Below, piece by piece: positions 48,445-57,701 of a DNA stretch of 64,000 bases (the first letter of the stretch is position 1; every line of letters starts with the position of its first letter). This DNA is from Belnapia moabensis DSM 16746 (GTDB lineage Bacteria; Pseudomonadota; Alphaproteobacteria; Acetobacterales; Acetobacteraceae), in the NCBI RefSeq assembly GCF_000745835.1, contig NZ_JQKB01000027.1, forward strand, positions 1-64,000, in the 5' to 3' direction. Both the position numbers and the translations under genes were made by a program. The notes below the pieces were generated by a model. It saw only the letters and a list, made by a program, of their open reading frames with translations. It had not been told where the DNA came from and ran no database searches.

Positions 48445-49797
48445 ATGGCACAGACGGTCTACAGCCTGCTCACGCCAGCCAACAACTCCGGCGTTCTCGG
48501 CCTTGCGCGGGTGACGCTGGACGGCAACCTGCTCACCACCGAGGTCGCCGCCTCGGGCCTGACGCCGGAGCAGATGCACATCTTCCACCTGCACGGCTTC
48601 CTCGACGACCGGCCGGAGCGGCTGGCGCTGGCAACCGACGACGCCGATGGCGACGGCATCGTCGAGACGCGGGAGGGCGAGGGATCGGCCTATGGGCCGG
48701 TCATCGCCGGGCTCACCGAATCCGGGCGGGCCGGGTACTTCCTCGAAACCTGGCCGACCGACTTTCCGAAGGCGGATGCCGCGGGGACCATCAATTTCCG
48801 CCAGACCTATGAGCTCGACCCCGATGATGCCGGCCAGGCGGCAATCCAGGAGCGGCTGGACGCGCGGCTCGAGGGGCGAGTGCTGGAATTCCACGGCCTC
48901 GAATTGCCGCGCGGCTATGGCACCGGCACGCCGGGCGAGGTTTTCGGGCCGGGCGGCTACAATCCGCAGGTGCCGGTGGCGCAGGGGCAGCTGCTCGACC
49001 TGCCGGGGCTGGACAAGGCCTTCGGGGGCGATGGCGCCAGCTTCCTCGACAAGGCCTCGGCCGTGCTGGCGCAACTGGCGCCCTATACGCTGAGCCCGGA
49101 GGCCGAAGGCCGGGAGGCGCTGGCGCCGGAGCGGCCGGAGGTTGCCACAAGCGATGCCGACCGGTTCGTGGCGCTGATGGCGCCCTCCAACGGCTCCGGC
49201 GCACTCGGCCTTGCCGGGGTGCAGATCGACCGGGAGGCGGCGACCATCTCAGTCGAGCTCTGGATGACGGGGCTCACGCCGGAGCAGGTCCACGCCGCGC
49301 ATATCCATGGCTTTGCCGATGACAGCCCCTCACTGTTGCCGAACTATCGGCTGGACGCAGACCGGGATGGCTTCGTCGAAGATAGCGAGGGCGCGGCCGT
49401 GGTCGGGCCGGTGATCCAGGCGCTGACGGCGAACGGCTCGGTCAGCAATGCCAAGACCGGCGTGGATTTCCCGCAGGCGGATGCCGACGGGACGCTGCGG
49501 CTGAGCGAGACCTACCGCTTCGACACCAGCGATCCAGCGCAGGCGGCGATCTTCGCCGAGCTGGAGGATCGGTTGGCCGGACGCGAAGTACAGGTGCATG
49601 GCCTTGCCCTGCCCGCGACCGAGGGCGAGGGCACGCCGGGTGAGGTGAACGGCACGGCCGGCTACAAGGAGACGCTGCCGGTCGCCAACGGCATCCTACT
49701 GCCCATCGGCGACGACCCGACCTCGGCGGATCTGCTGGCGCTTGGCGATGCGCTCTCGGCCGCGCTGCGCTCGGAGGTAGACGCCGTCATCGCCTGA
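48445..49797 (+). CDS. Tandem CHRD-like protein with embedded EF-hand loops
   Basis: 450 aa from ATG 48445, with GGAGGGAC upstream and no signal peptide. Two homologous halves (about residues 1-190 and 236-425). Each has SG.LGLA.V near the start, GLTPEQ followed by H..HLHGF or H.AHIHGF, a canonical 12-residue EF-hand loop (DADGDGIVETRE at 66-77; DADRDGFVEDSE at 304-315), then GPVI, a YxxD segment and TPGEV. The fold resembles the CHRD (chordin-like) domain, an inference. Upstream 48270-48444 holds a possible promoter but no gene. Confidence 0.75.
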   Translation: MAQTVYSLLTPANNSGVLGLARVTLDGNLLTTEVAASGLTPEQMHIFHLHGFLDDRPERLALATDDADGDGIVETREGEGSAYGPVIAGLTESGRAGYFLETWPTDFPKADAAGTINFRQTYELDPDDAGQAAIQERLDARLEGRVLEFHGLELPRGYGTGTPGEVFGPGGYNPQVPVAQGQLLDLPGLDKAFGGDGASFLDKASAVLAQLAPYTLSPEAEGREALAPERPEVATSDADRFVALMAPSNGSGALGLAGVQIDREAATISVELWMTGLTPEQVHAAHIHGFADDSPSLLPNYRLDADRDGFVEDSEGAAVVGPVIQALTANGSVSNAKTGVDFPQADADGTLRLSETYRFDTSDPAQAAIFAELEDRLAGREVQVHGLALPATEGEGTPGEVNGTAGYKETLPVANGILLPIGDDPTSADLLALGDALSAALRSEVDAVIA

Positions 49798-49944
49798 ATG
49801 GCCGGTGGAGGGGGATGCGCCGCCTTGGCGCGTCCTCCGTGGCGTGCGGGCGAGTGGTGGGCCCCCTTGCGGTCACGCCAGCGGGAGCGGACAGCCCGGA
49901 AGTCACACTTGCCATGCTTCAGCCGCAATCCTGCCCCAATTGCC

Positions 49945-49972
49945 TTGCGGCCCTCACGGTGTTTTGTATATC
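49945..49972 (+). promoter_or_regulatory. Candidate promoter for the SbmA-like ABC gene
   Basis: -35 TTGCGG (49945-49950), 16-nt spacer, -10 TATATC (49967-49972), ending 35 bp before the TTG start. The surrounding 40 bp are distinctly AT-rich. Predicted by eye. Confidence 0.45.
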
Positions 49973-50007
49973 TCATCCCGTACTGATTTCAGACGGGAGA
50001 TTTCGCC

Positions 50008-51777
50008 TTGGCCGCTTCCCGCATCCAGCCCCCTTCCCAAAGCGCCTTCCGGCGCATCTGGCGCATGGCGCAAGGCTGGTTTGGCTCCGAGGAACGGGGC
50101 GTGGCCTGGGCGCTGACGGCGGCGACGCTGGCTCTCACCCTGGCGCAGATCGGCACCCAGCTCCGCCTCAATCTCTGGCACCGCGACTTCTTCAACGCTC
50201 TCGAGGCGCGGCAGGCGGCGGCGAGCGCGGGGCAGGTCTCGACCTTCCTCATCCTCGCCGGGCTGAGCATGGCGATCGCCGTCGCGCTGCTCTGGGCGCG
50301 GCAGATGCTGGCGCTGCGCTGGCGGCGCTGGCTGGTGCATCACCTGCAGGAGCGCTGGCTGGCGGATGCCTGCCACTACCGCATGGGGCTCATGGCGGAT
50401 GCGGCGGACAACCCGGACCAGCGGATCAGCGAGAACACGCGCTGGGCGACGGTCATGGCGGTCGACCTGACGGTTGGGCTGCTTCAGGCGCTGCTGACGC
50501 TTGTCTCCTTCACTGGCGTGCTTTGGACGCTCTCGGATGCGGTGCGGCTCGGCGGGATGGAGGTGCCAGGCAGCCTGGTGATCGTCGCCGGCCTCTACGC
50601 CCTGGCGGGCGGGACGCTGACTTGGCTGATCGGGCGGCCGATGGTCGACATCAACATCCGACGCAATCAGGCGGAATCCGACCATCGCTTCACCCTGTTG
50701 CGGTTGCGCGAGAGTGCCGAGGCCGTTGCGCTTATCCGCGGCGGGTCGGATGAGGCGGCGGGGCTGCGCGGCAGCTTCGGACACGTTGTCGGGGTGATGC
50801 ACCAGCTGCTGCGGACGGAGCGGCAGCTGATGTGGCTCGGCTCGGGCTATGGGATGGTCGCAGCCGTCATCCCGCTGCTGCTGGCGAGCCCGCAGTACTT
50901 CGCGGGCGCGCTGACGCTCGGCGCATTGATGCAGATGGCGCAGGCCTTCACAGAGGTGGTGCGCGCCCTTTCCTGGTTCCAGGAAAGCTGGCCGCGGCTG
51001 GCGGACTGGCGCAGCCATGTCGAGCGGATCGTGGCGCTGGAGGACAGCCTCGATGCCGCTGAGGCGCTGCGAGCCGAGAGTGGGATCGAGGTCGAGGAAG
51101 GCGGCGAGGTGCTGGCCTTCGAGGCGCTGACGCTGCGCGGGCCGGAGGGCAACGTGCTGATCGCCGGCGCCTCGGCCGAAATCCGCGCCGGGGAGCGGGT
51201 GCTGATCCGCGGCGAGAGCGGCACGGGGAAGAGCACGCTGTTCCGGGCGGCCGCCGGGCTCTGGCCCTGGGGCGAGGGCGTGGTCCGGGCGCCGGCGCGG
51301 GAGACGACGATGATCCTGCCACAGCGGCCCTATCTGCCGCTGGGGACGCTGCGGGAGGCGGTCTGCTACCCGGCGCCGGCGGGGCGGTTCGGCGATGCGG
51401 CGGTGCAGGCGGCGTTGATCCGCTGCGGGCTGCCGGGGCTGATCAACCGGCTGGACGAGGCGGGGCGATGGGATCGCTCGCTCAGCCTCGGGCAGCAGCA
51501 GCGCATCGGCTTCGCCCGGCTGCTGCTGCACCGGCCGCGCTGGGTGCTGTTGGACGAGGCGACTTCGGCGCTCGACGATGCCGGGCAGGCTGCGCTGATG
51601 GGGCTGTTCTCCACCGATCTCGCAGAGGCGACGCTGGTGTCGATCGGCCACCGGCCTGGCCTCGCCGAGCACCATGACCGGGTGCTGCAGCTCGAGGCCG
51701 GGCCGCAGGGCGCGCGGCTTACGGCGCCGCGCCCTGCGGTGGTGCTGCCGGCGCTGGTGGTGGCGCCGTACCGTTGA
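50008..51777 (+). CDS. SbmA/BacA-like ABC transporter, fused permease and ATPase (YddA type)
   Basis: 589 aa. TTG start at 50008, supported by GGGAG at 9 nt. The N-terminal membrane domain (about 30-330) starts with FGSEERGVAWALTAATLALT and LNLWHRDFFNALEARQ, the SbmA/BacA/YddA family hallmark, with NPDQRISENTRW in the middle. The ATPase domain has Walker A GESGTGKST, Q-loop ILPQRPYLPLGTLREAV, signature SLSLGQQQRIGFARLLL, Walker B WVLLDEATSALD and the H-loop SIGHRP. Related proteins transport peptides, cobalamin or long-chain acyl precursors; the substrate here is open. Confidence 0.9.
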   Translation: MAASRIQPPSQSAFRRIWRMAQGWFGSEERGVAWALTAATLALTLAQIGTQLRLNLWHRDFFNALEARQAAASAGQVSTFLILAGLSMAIAVALLWARQMLALRWRRWLVHHLQERWLADACHYRMGLMADAADNPDQRISENTRWATVMAVDLTVGLLQALLTLVSFTGVLWTLSDAVRLGGMEVPGSLVIVAGLYALAGGTLTWLIGRPMVDINIRRNQAESDHRFTLLRLRESAEAVALIRGGSDEAAGLRGSFGHVVGVMHQLLRTERQLMWLGSGYGMVAAVIPLLLASPQYFAGALTLGALMQMAQAFTEVVRALSWFQESWPRLADWRSHVERIVALEDSLDAAEALRAESGIEVEEGGEVLAFEALTLRGPEGNVLIAGASAEIRAGERVLIRGESGTGKSTLFRAAAGLWPWGEGVVRAPARETTMILPQRPYLPLGTLREAVCYPAPAGRFGDAAVQAALIRCGLPGLINRLDEAGRWDRSLSLGQQQRIGFARLLLHRPRWVLLDEATSALDDAGQAALMGLFSTDLAEATLVSIGHRPGLAEHHDRVLQLEAGPQGARLTAPRPAVVLPALVVAPYR

Positions 51778-51780
51778 GCA

Positions 51781-52977
51781 CTACAACTCGACCTTGCCGG
51801 TATGCAGGCGGAGCCGGATGTGGTCCGGCACCTCCTGCCCGGCATCGGTGAAGGCCTTTCGGAGCGCATTCATGCTCGGGCCGAAGATGCCGCTGCGGTT
51901 CTCGCTGCACCATTCGCGGGACTGCAGCGGCATGGTCAGGCTGCCCTGGAAGCGGGGCATGACCCAGCGGGCGAAGAGCTCGTAGCTGCGCAGCGTGTCC
52001 TCGCGGTTGGCCCATTCATGGGCGCGGAAGAGCACGGCACCGGCGCCGCCTTCGGTGTATTCGAGCAGGCGCTCGATGCCCTTCGCCACTGTCTCCGGGC
52101 TACCGACCAGGGTGGTGCCGGCCTTCAGCCCGTCGCCTAGCGGGTTCTCGCTGCGCATCGGCGGGCGGCCCAGGGTCTCGCTGAAATAGCTGAGCGTCTC
52201 CAGCCGCTCGCCGCGGGCGACGTCGTGGAAGGCGCGCTCGTCCTCCTCAGCGCAATGCATGTTGACGACGAGGCGCCAGCCGTCGCGCGGCATGGTCTTG
52301 CCGTGCTTCGCCGCCTCGGCCTCGCCCTGGCGCCAGTGCTCGGCGAGCTTGGCATTGCCGCCGGGGAGGCCGGCGCCCAGCGAGAGCAGGCCGACGCCGT
52401 GCTTGCCGGCCGTCAGCACGCCGGAGGGGGTGGTGGCGCTGGCCACCGCGATCGGGAAGTGCGGGTAGGTGTAGGGGGCGAGGTGGAGGCGGGCCTGGTT
52501 CAGCTCGAACCAGTCGGTCTTCATCGTCACCGGCTCCTCGCAGGCGAGCAGCTTCATGATGGCGCCGAGGCTCTCATCCATCATGCGGCGCTGATCCTCG
52601 GCCTTGATGCCCATCATATAGGCGTCGGAGACGAGGGCGCCGGGGCCGCAGCCGAGCATGGCGCGGCCGCGCGTCATGTGGTCGAGCTGGACGAAGCGCT
52701 GCGCGACGAGGAAGGGGTGGTGGTAGGGCAGCGAGGTGACGCCGGAGCCGAGCTTGATGTGCTTGGTGCGCTCGGCCGCCGCGCCGATGAAGATCTCGGG
52801 TGAGGCGATGATCTCCCAGCCGGCGGAGTGGTGTTCGCCGATCCAGGCCTCGTCGTAGCCGAGGGTGTCGAGCCACTGGATCAGCTCGAGGTCGCGGCCG
52901 AGGGCGAGGGTCGGGTTGTCGCCGACGCGGTGGAAGGGCGCGAGGAAGATGCCGAAGCGCAAGCCGCGATGGGCCAT
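51781..52977 (-). CDS. Luciferase-like (LLM-class) flavin-dependent monooxygenase
   Basis: 398 aa. TIM-barrel motifs: LRFGIFLAPFHRVGDNPTLA, LGYDEAWIGEHHSAGWEII, IKLGSGVTSLPYHHPFLVA, GRAMLGCGPGALVSDAYMMG and FPIAVASATTPSG. It is closest in style to bacterial luciferase/alkanal monooxygenase-like proteins. Its stop is 3 bp from the stop of the convergent ABC gene. Substrate unknown. Confidence 0.9.
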   Translation of the reverse strand: MAHRGLRFGIFLAPFHRVGDNPTLALGRDLELIQWLDTLGYDEAWIGEHHSAGWEIIASPEIFIGAAAERTKHIKLGSGVTSLPYHHPFLVAQRFVQLDHMTRGRAMLGCGPGALVSDAYMMGIKAEDQRRMMDESLGAIMKLLACEEPVTMKTDWFELNQARLHLAPYTYPHFPIAVASATTPSGVLTAGKHGVGLLSLGAGLPGGNAKLAEHWRQGEAEAAKHGKTMPRDGWRLVVNMHCAEEDERAFHDVARGERLETLSYFSETLGRPPMRSENPLGDGLKAGTTLVGSPETVAKGIERLLEYTEGGAGAVLFRAHEWANREDTLRSYELFARWVMPRFQGSLTMPLQSREWCSENRSGIFGPSMNALRKAFTDAGQEVPDHIRLRLHTGKVEL

Positions 52978-53046
52978 CAGGGGTGCCTTTCTTCTCGGAC
53001 GTCGAGACGAGGCTAGAAACGGGCGGCGGGGCGGTCAACCGAGTGG

Positions 53047-54204
53047 TTATCGCGGCCGGTCGGCCACCCGCAGCGCCACGGAGCCGCCGCCGATGCGGAG
53101 GCGCGGGCCGGCCTCGCTCAATTTGCCATCCTCGGCGACGCGGAGGACGGAGATGTCCTTCTCCACCATGTTGCCCACGAAGAGCATCCGCCCATCCGGC
53201 GAGAAGGCGGCGCCCTGCGACCAGGTACCGACCTGCGCCTCGGCGATGACCGAGAGGCGGCCGTTGTCGATGCGAAGGAGCTTCACCAAGCCCGGCCCGG
53301 CGAAGGGCGAGCCGGCGGGCTTGTTGGAGCCATTCATCACCGTGACCGCGACGAGGCGTGGGTCCGGCCCGGTCTGGATGCCCTCGGGTGTCTGGCCGAC
53401 GCTCACCGTGTCGACGATGCGGTAGGGCTCGCGGGTCAGGTCGATGAGGCTGACGGTATCGGCATCGCCGCTGCCGCGGCCGATATTGGCGACGGTGGCG
53501 TAGCGGCCATCGGCGGTGATGGCGAGGCCGTAGGGGCGGACGCCGGTGGTGATGTCGCGGTCGAGCTTCACCACCCGCTCGCCCTCGATCTGCAGCACAT
53601 TCACCAGATGGTCGCCGTAGCGGGTGACCAGGGCGCGGCGGCCGTCCGGTGTGAAGGCGACATGTGAAACCTCGGAGGAGACCGGACCGATCTCCACCTT
53701 GCCGATGGCGGTCACCTGGCCATGGGCGATGCGGAAGACGCCGACCGTGCCCTCCGCGCGGTTGGCGACAAGGGCGAGGGTGCCGGCGCGGTTGATGGAG
53801 ACGCCTGCGGGCGCCACGCCGGTCGGCAAAGTCGCCACGACGCGGGGTGGCGAGGTGGTGAGGTCCACCACCGCCATGGTGTTGCCGGCGATGAGGCGGG
53901 CGGGATCGGCCGGGTCGCGCTGCTGGTTGCCGGTGACGAGGGCGAGGCGCTCATCAGGCGTGATGGCGACGGAGACGGGCGGGCCGACGACGCTGGCGGC
54001 GACGGCGATCTCGGCGCGGATGCGCGGCGTGCCGGAGGCGAGGTCGATGACCGTCAGGGTATCGGCTGGAGACTCGCGGAGGGTGCGGGCCGCGCCGTTG
54101 TCGAGCACCATCTTGTTGTCGTTCGCCGAGAGCAGGAGCTGCGCCGAAACCGGGCCCATGCCAAGGCTTGATGCGATGATGCCGGCCAGCAGCCAGTGAC
54201 GCAT
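53047..54204 (-). CDS. Exported YncE-like beta-propeller protein
   Basis: 385 aa from ATG 54204. Signal peptide MRHWLLAGIIASSLGMGPVSA. Repeated blades contain VSVAITPDERLALVTGNQ, VSHVAFTPDGRRALVTRYGD and GLAITADGRYATVANIGR, typical of seven-bladed YVTN/lactonase-like propellers. Function unknown; such proteins bind ligands or partner proteins in the periplasm. Upstream 54205-54329 is a divergent promoter region shared with the methyltransferase gene. Confidence 0.85.
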   Translation of the reverse strand: MRHWLLAGIIASSLGMGPVSAQLLLSANDNKMVLDNGAARTLRESPADTLTVIDLASGTPRIRAEIAVAASVVGPPVSVAITPDERLALVTGNQQRDPADPARLIAGNTMAVVDLTTSPPRVVATLPTGVAPAGVSINRAGTLALVANRAEGTVGVFRIAHGQVTAIGKVEIGPVSSEVSHVAFTPDGRRALVTRYGDHLVNVLQIEGERVVKLDRDITTGVRPYGLAITADGRYATVANIGRGSGDADTVSLIDLTREPYRIVDTVSVGQTPEGIQTGPDPRLVAVTVMNGSNKPAGSPFAGPGLVKLLRIDNGRLSVIAEAQVGTWSQGAAFSPDGRMLFVGNMVEKDISVLRVAEDGKLSEAGPRLRIGGGSVALRVADRPR

Positions 54205-54329
54205 GTGTTCGTTCCTCCCGCGGGCCTGGAGCCCGTGGCGGAGTGTCCGCCGCAGGCAAGCCGCAGGCAAGGCTTGTGCGGCGACCGGCCGGGGTGGGAG
54301 ATTGCGGCGATTCGGGGGTTCGATTCTGT

Positions 54330-55187
54330 ATGGCATTGAGTTTGCGTGCGGTGCTGCGCCGCATCCGGATGAAGAACGTTCCCCTGCCCCCTCCCCCGGC
54401 CCGGCCCGTGCAGCCCTATTGCTATCTCGGCGGAGGCCGGGCGCTGGCGCTGACGCATCGCGGACAGATGATCTACCTCGATACGCGCGACCTCGGCCTA
54501 ACGCCGCATATCGCCGTCCATGGCACCTGGGAGATGGATGTGGAGGCGGTGCTCGGCCGGCTGCTGCGGCGCGGGGACCGGGTGGCTGAAGTCGGAGCCA
54601 ATATGGGCTACCACACGCTGACCATGGCGGAGGCGGTGGGGCCGGAAGGGCAGGTCCACAGCTTCGAGGCAAATCCGGCGGTACTGCCGCTGTTGCGGGC
54701 GACGATCGCGGTGAACGGCTTCGGTGGGCGGGTGACGCTCTATCCAGTCGCGGCGCTGGACGCGCCGGGCGACGTAAGCTTCAGCAGCGACCCCGAGCAT
54801 ATCGGCAGCGGGCATCTTGCTTTCGAAGGGGAGGCGGCGAATTACTCGCGTCGCGTGACGGTGCCGGCCGTGACGTTGGATGCGGCACTGGCCGCGCTGC
54901 CCTCGATCCAGCTGCTACGGATGGATGCCGAGGGTTCGGAGCCGCGGGTGCTGCGTGGGGCGGCGGAGCTGATCGCGCGCTCGCCGGGGCTGCGGATCGT
55001 CACCGAATGGTCGGCGCCGATGATGGCGGTGCGAAGCGACCTCGGCGCGCTGATCGCCTGGCTGGGCGGCGAGCTGGGCTTCGGCTTCTGGCGGGTGGCG
55101 AAGGGCGGGATGCTGGAGAAGGTGCCGGCGGATAGCCTGCCCGGCCTGCCGCATGGCGACCTGGTGATGATGCGGCCGGCGCCATGA
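54330..55187 (+). CDS. FkbM-family methyltransferase
   Basis: 285 aa from ATG 54330; ATG 54369 is possible. SAM-binding core DRVAEVGANMGYHTLTMAEAV (motif I), HSFEANPAVLPLLRATI, VTVPAVTLDAALA and LLRMDAEGSEPRVLRG are FkbM signatures. These enzymes O-methylate sugars or other small molecules, often in surface glycan synthesis. The stop codon lies just before the rplQ terminator of the converging ribosomal operon. Confidence 0.9.
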   Translation: MALSLRAVLRRIRMKNVPLPPPPARPVQPYCYLGGGRALALTHRGQMIYLDTRDLGLTPHIAVHGTWEMDVEAVLGRLLRRGDRVAEVGANMGYHTLTMAEAVGPEGQVHSFEANPAVLPLLRATIAVNGFGGRVTLYPVAALDAPGDVSFSSDPEHIGSGHLAFEGEAANYSRRVTVPAVTLDAALAALPSIQLLRMDAEGSEPRVLRGAAELIARSPGLRIVTEWSAPMMAVRSDLGALIAWLGGELGFGFWRVAKGGMLEKVPADSLPGLPHGDLVMMRPAP

Positions 55188-55215
55188 AAAAGGGCGGCGG
55201 GTTGCCCCGCCGCCC
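55187..55215 (-). terminator. Intrinsic terminator of the spc/alpha operon
   Basis: GGGCGGCGGG (55192-55201), loop TTGC, CCCGCCGCCC (55206-55215): a perfect 10-bp stem. On the minus strand five T follow directly (55191-55187). It lies 8 bp after the rplQ stop. Confidence 0.92.
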
Positions 55216-55223
55216 TCTCGATC

Positions 55224-55652
55224 TCAGCCCGCCTCAGCCTGATCGGCCTCGGGGCGCTCCGGCTTCGGGCCGCTGTCGAGGCCCTTCGCCGCCGGATCGC
55301 GGTCGACCAGTTCGATGACTGCCATGGTAGCGGCGTCGCCGTAGCGGATGCCGGCCTTCAGCACGCGGGTGTAGCCGCCGTTGCGGGCCTTGTAGCGCTC
55401 GGCAATGGTGGTGAAGAGCTTGTCCACCACCTTCTGGTCCATGATTTGCGCATAGGCCTGGCGGCGCGCATGCAGGCCGCCACGCTTCCCGAGGGTGATG
55501 ATGCGCTCCACATAGGGGCGCAGCTCCTTCGCCTTGGGCAGGGTGGTGGTGATCTGCTCGTGCTTCAGCAGGCTCGTCGCCATGTTGCGGAACATGGCGA
55601 GGCGATGGGTGGAGGTGACGCCGAGCTTCCGGCCGGCAATCCCGTGACGCAT
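55224..55652 (-). CDS. rplQ: 50S ribosomal protein L17
   Basis: 142 aa. Starts [20 protein letters not shown] and contains [20 protein letters not shown], the L17 signature; the C-terminal ~25 residues are an acidic tail ([13 protein letters not shown]). Last gene of the operon, immediately before the terminator. L17 lines the exit-tunnel area of the large subunit. Confidence 0.98.
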   Translation of the reverse strand: MRHGIAGRKLGVTSTHRLAMFRNMATSLLKHEQITTTLPKAKELRPYVERIITLGKRGGLHARRQAYAQIMDQKVVDKLFTTIAERYKARNGGYTRVLKAGIRYGDAATMAVIELVDRDPAAKGLDSGPKPERPEADQAEAG

Positions 55653-55678
55653 GGTATGGGCTTCCTAATCCGCCGGAC

Positions 55679-56695
55679 TCAGAACGGCTCTTCGAGTTTC
55701 TTCGCCAGGTCTTCGATGTTCTCGGGCGGCCAGCCGGTGACGGTGAGGCCGAGCCCGAGGCCCATCGAGGCCAGGACTTCCTTGATCTCGTTCAGCGACT
55801 TGCGGCCGAAATTCGGCGTGCGGAGCATCTCCTGCTCGGTCTTCTGCACGAGATCGCCGATATAGACGATGTTGTCGTTCTTAAGGCAGTTCGCCGAGCG
55901 GACGGAGAGCTCGAGCTCGTCCACCTTGCGGAGCAGGTTGCGGTTGAAGGGCAGATCGTCCCGCTCCTCCTCCACCTTGCGCTCGCGCGGCTCGTCGAAG
56001 TTGATGAAGAGCTGCAGCTGGTCCTGCAGGATGCGGGCGGCGAGCGCCACGGCGTCCTCGGGGGCGACGGTGCCGTCGGTCTCGAGGGTCATGACCAGCT
56101 TGTCGTAGTCGGTCACTTGGCCGACGCGGGTCGGCTCGACGCGATAGGCGACGCGGCGGACCGGCGAGTAGATGGCGTCCACCGGGATGAGGCCGATCGG
56201 CGCATCCTCGGGGCGGTTCATCGCCGCAGGCACGTAGCCCTTGCCGGTACCGACCGTCAGTTCCATCGAGAGGCGGGCGCCGTCGTCGAGGGTGCAGATG
56301 ACGAGATCGGGGTTGGCGATCTCGATGTCGCCCGTGGTCTGGATCTGGCCAGCCGTCACCTCGCCAGGGCCGGTTGCGGTGAGCGCCAGGCGCTTCGGCC
56401 CCTCGCCCTGCATCCGGATGGCAAGCTGCTTCACGTTCAGCACGATATCCGTGACGTCCTCGCGGACGCCCTGGATGCTGCTAAATTCATGCAGCACACC
56501 GTCGATGCGGATCGCCGTAACGGCCGCCCCCTGGAGGGAGGACAGCAGCACGCGGCGGATCGCATTGCCGAGCGTCATGCCGAAGCCACGCTCCAGCGGC
56601 TCGGCGACGATGGTCGCGGTGCGCTCGGGGTCGGCGCCGACCTCGACGCCCAGCTTCTCGGGCCGGATGAGCGACCGCCAGTTCCTCTCGATCAC
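55679..56695 (-). CDS. rpoA: DNA-directed RNA polymerase subunit alpha
   Basis: 338 aa, normal length. N-terminal dimerisation domain with [22 protein letters not shown] and the C-terminal domain with [26 protein letters not shown] and [20 protein letters not shown], which contacts UP elements and activators. Standard position between rpsK and rplQ. Confidence 0.98.
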   Translation of the reverse strand: MIERNWRSLIRPEKLGVEVGADPERTATIVAEPLERGFGMTLGNAIRRVLLSSLQGAAVTAIRIDGVLHEFSSIQGVREDVTDIVLNVKQLAIRMQGEGPKRLALTATGPGEVTAGQIQTTGDIEIANPDLVICTLDDGARLSMELTVGTGKGYVPAAMNRPEDAPIGLIPVDAIYSPVRRVAYRVEPTRVGQVTDYDKLVMTLETDGTVAPEDAVALAARILQDQLQLFINFDEPRERKVEEERDDLPFNRNLLRKVDELELSVRSANCLKNDNIVYIGDLVQKTEQEMLRTPNFGRKSLNEIKEVLASMGLGLGLTVTGWPPENIEDLAKKLEEPF

Positions 56696-56740
56696 GAACA
56701 GTCTCCTAGGCCAACCACACGCAAGGACAAGAGCCGCGTC

Positions 56741-57142
56741 TTAGACGCGGCGACGCTTGCGCGGGCGGCAACCATTATGCGGGATGGGCGTCACGTCCCG
56801 GATGGCGGTGACGTAGAAGCCGACCGCCTGCAGGGCGCGGAGCGCCGACTCGCGGCCCGAACCGGGACCGCTCACCATAATCTCCAGCTGCTCCATCCCG
56901 TGCTCGCGGGCCTTGCGGCCGGCATCCTCGGCGGCGACCTGCGCGGCGTAGGGGGTGGACTTCCGGCTGCCCTTGAAGCCCTGGCTGCCGGAGGAGGACC
57001 ATGCGATCGCGTTGCCCTGGGCATCCGTGATCGTCACGATGGTGTTGTTGAAGCTGGCGAGCACATGGGCCACGCCGGAAGAGATGTTCTTCCGTTCCTT
57101 CTTGCGCGGCGCGCGAGCGCCGCCACGGGGTTCGCGGGCCAT
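56741..57142 (-). CDS. rpsK: 30S ribosomal protein S11
   Basis: 133 aa. [21 protein letters not shown] and the conserved C-terminal [17 protein letters not shown] are diagnostic. A short basic N-terminal extension ([17 protein letters not shown]) is present. It starts 1 bp after the rpsM stop. Confidence 0.98.
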   Translation of the reverse strand: MAREPRGGARAPRKKERKNISSGVAHVLASFNNTIVTITDAQGNAIAWSSSGSQGFKGSRKSTPYAAQVAAEDAGRKAREHGMEQLEIMVSGPGSGRESALRALQAVGFYVTAIRDVTPIPHNGCRPRKRRRV

Positions 57143-57143
57143 A

Positions 57144-57521
57144 TTACTTCGTCACCTTCTTCTTGCCGGCGATGGCCACGGCCTTGCCCTTGCGCGTGCG
57201 GGCATTGGTGTGGGTGCGCTGGCCACGGACCGGCAGGCCCCGGCGGTGACGCAGGCCACGGTAGCAGGCCATGTCCATGAGCCGCTTGATGTTCATCGCG
57301 ACTTCACGGCGGAGGTCACCCTCCACGCGGTACTCACGGTCGATCAGCTCGCGGATGCGGAGGATTTCCTCGTCCGTCAGCTGGTTGACACGACGGTCCT
57401 CGGGGATGCTCAGCTTCCCGCAGATCTCGGCCGCGTTCTTCGGGCCGATGCCGTAGATGTAGCGCAGCGAGATCTGCACGCGCTTGTTCGTGGGGATGTT
57501 CACTCCGGCGATGCGCGCCAC
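57144..57521 (-). CDS. rpsM: 30S ribosomal protein S13
   Basis: 125 aa. [19 protein letters not shown] at the start and the C-terminal [22 protein letters not shown] are the family hallmarks. First gene of the rpsM-rpsK-rpoA-rplQ segment, preceded by a strong candidate promoter. The 176-bp upstream gap carries that promoter and the CCTTGG/CCAAGG inverted repeat in the leader. Confidence 0.98.
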   Translation of the reverse strand: MARIAGVNIPTNKRVQISLRYIYGIGPKNAAEICGKLSIPEDRRVNQLTDEEILRIRELIDREYRVEGDLRREVAMNIKRLMDMACYRGLRHRRGLPVRGQRTHTNARTRKGKAVAIAGKKKVTK

Positions 57522-57673
57522 TGCTCAGCTCCTGGAGCCTGTCGCTCCTGCTCCCGCCAGATGGGGATCCCCCGCCCGACGATATGATCAACCCAAAAAT
57601 GCCAACGGCGAAACGCGGCCGGGAGTACCTTGGACCTGGGACCAAGGGCTGCCTCTGACCGCGAGAGGCGCGG

Positions 57674-57701
57674 ACTATACCGAGAGACCCCTTGCCGTCA
57701 A
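57674..57701 (-). promoter_or_regulatory. Sigma70-type promoter for rpsM-rpsK-rpoA-rplQ
   Basis: Read on the minus strand: -35 TTGACG (57701-57696), 16-nt spacer, -10 TATAGT (57679-57674). Both boxes match the consensus at five of six positions. The -35 box overlaps the adk stop codon (57698-57700). The start of rpsM is about 150 bp downstream, giving room for a regulated leader. Confidence 0.75.

Noticed and set aside
47083-49074. 663-codon minus-strand open frame opposite the UxaA-type and CHRD-like genes
   Set aside because: Spans two plus-strand genes and the terminator between them; sequence is non-protein-like.
54316-54335. GGTTCGATTC resembling a tRNA T-loop
   Set aside because: The flanking bases cannot form a T-stem and no acceptor or anticodon arm is nearby.
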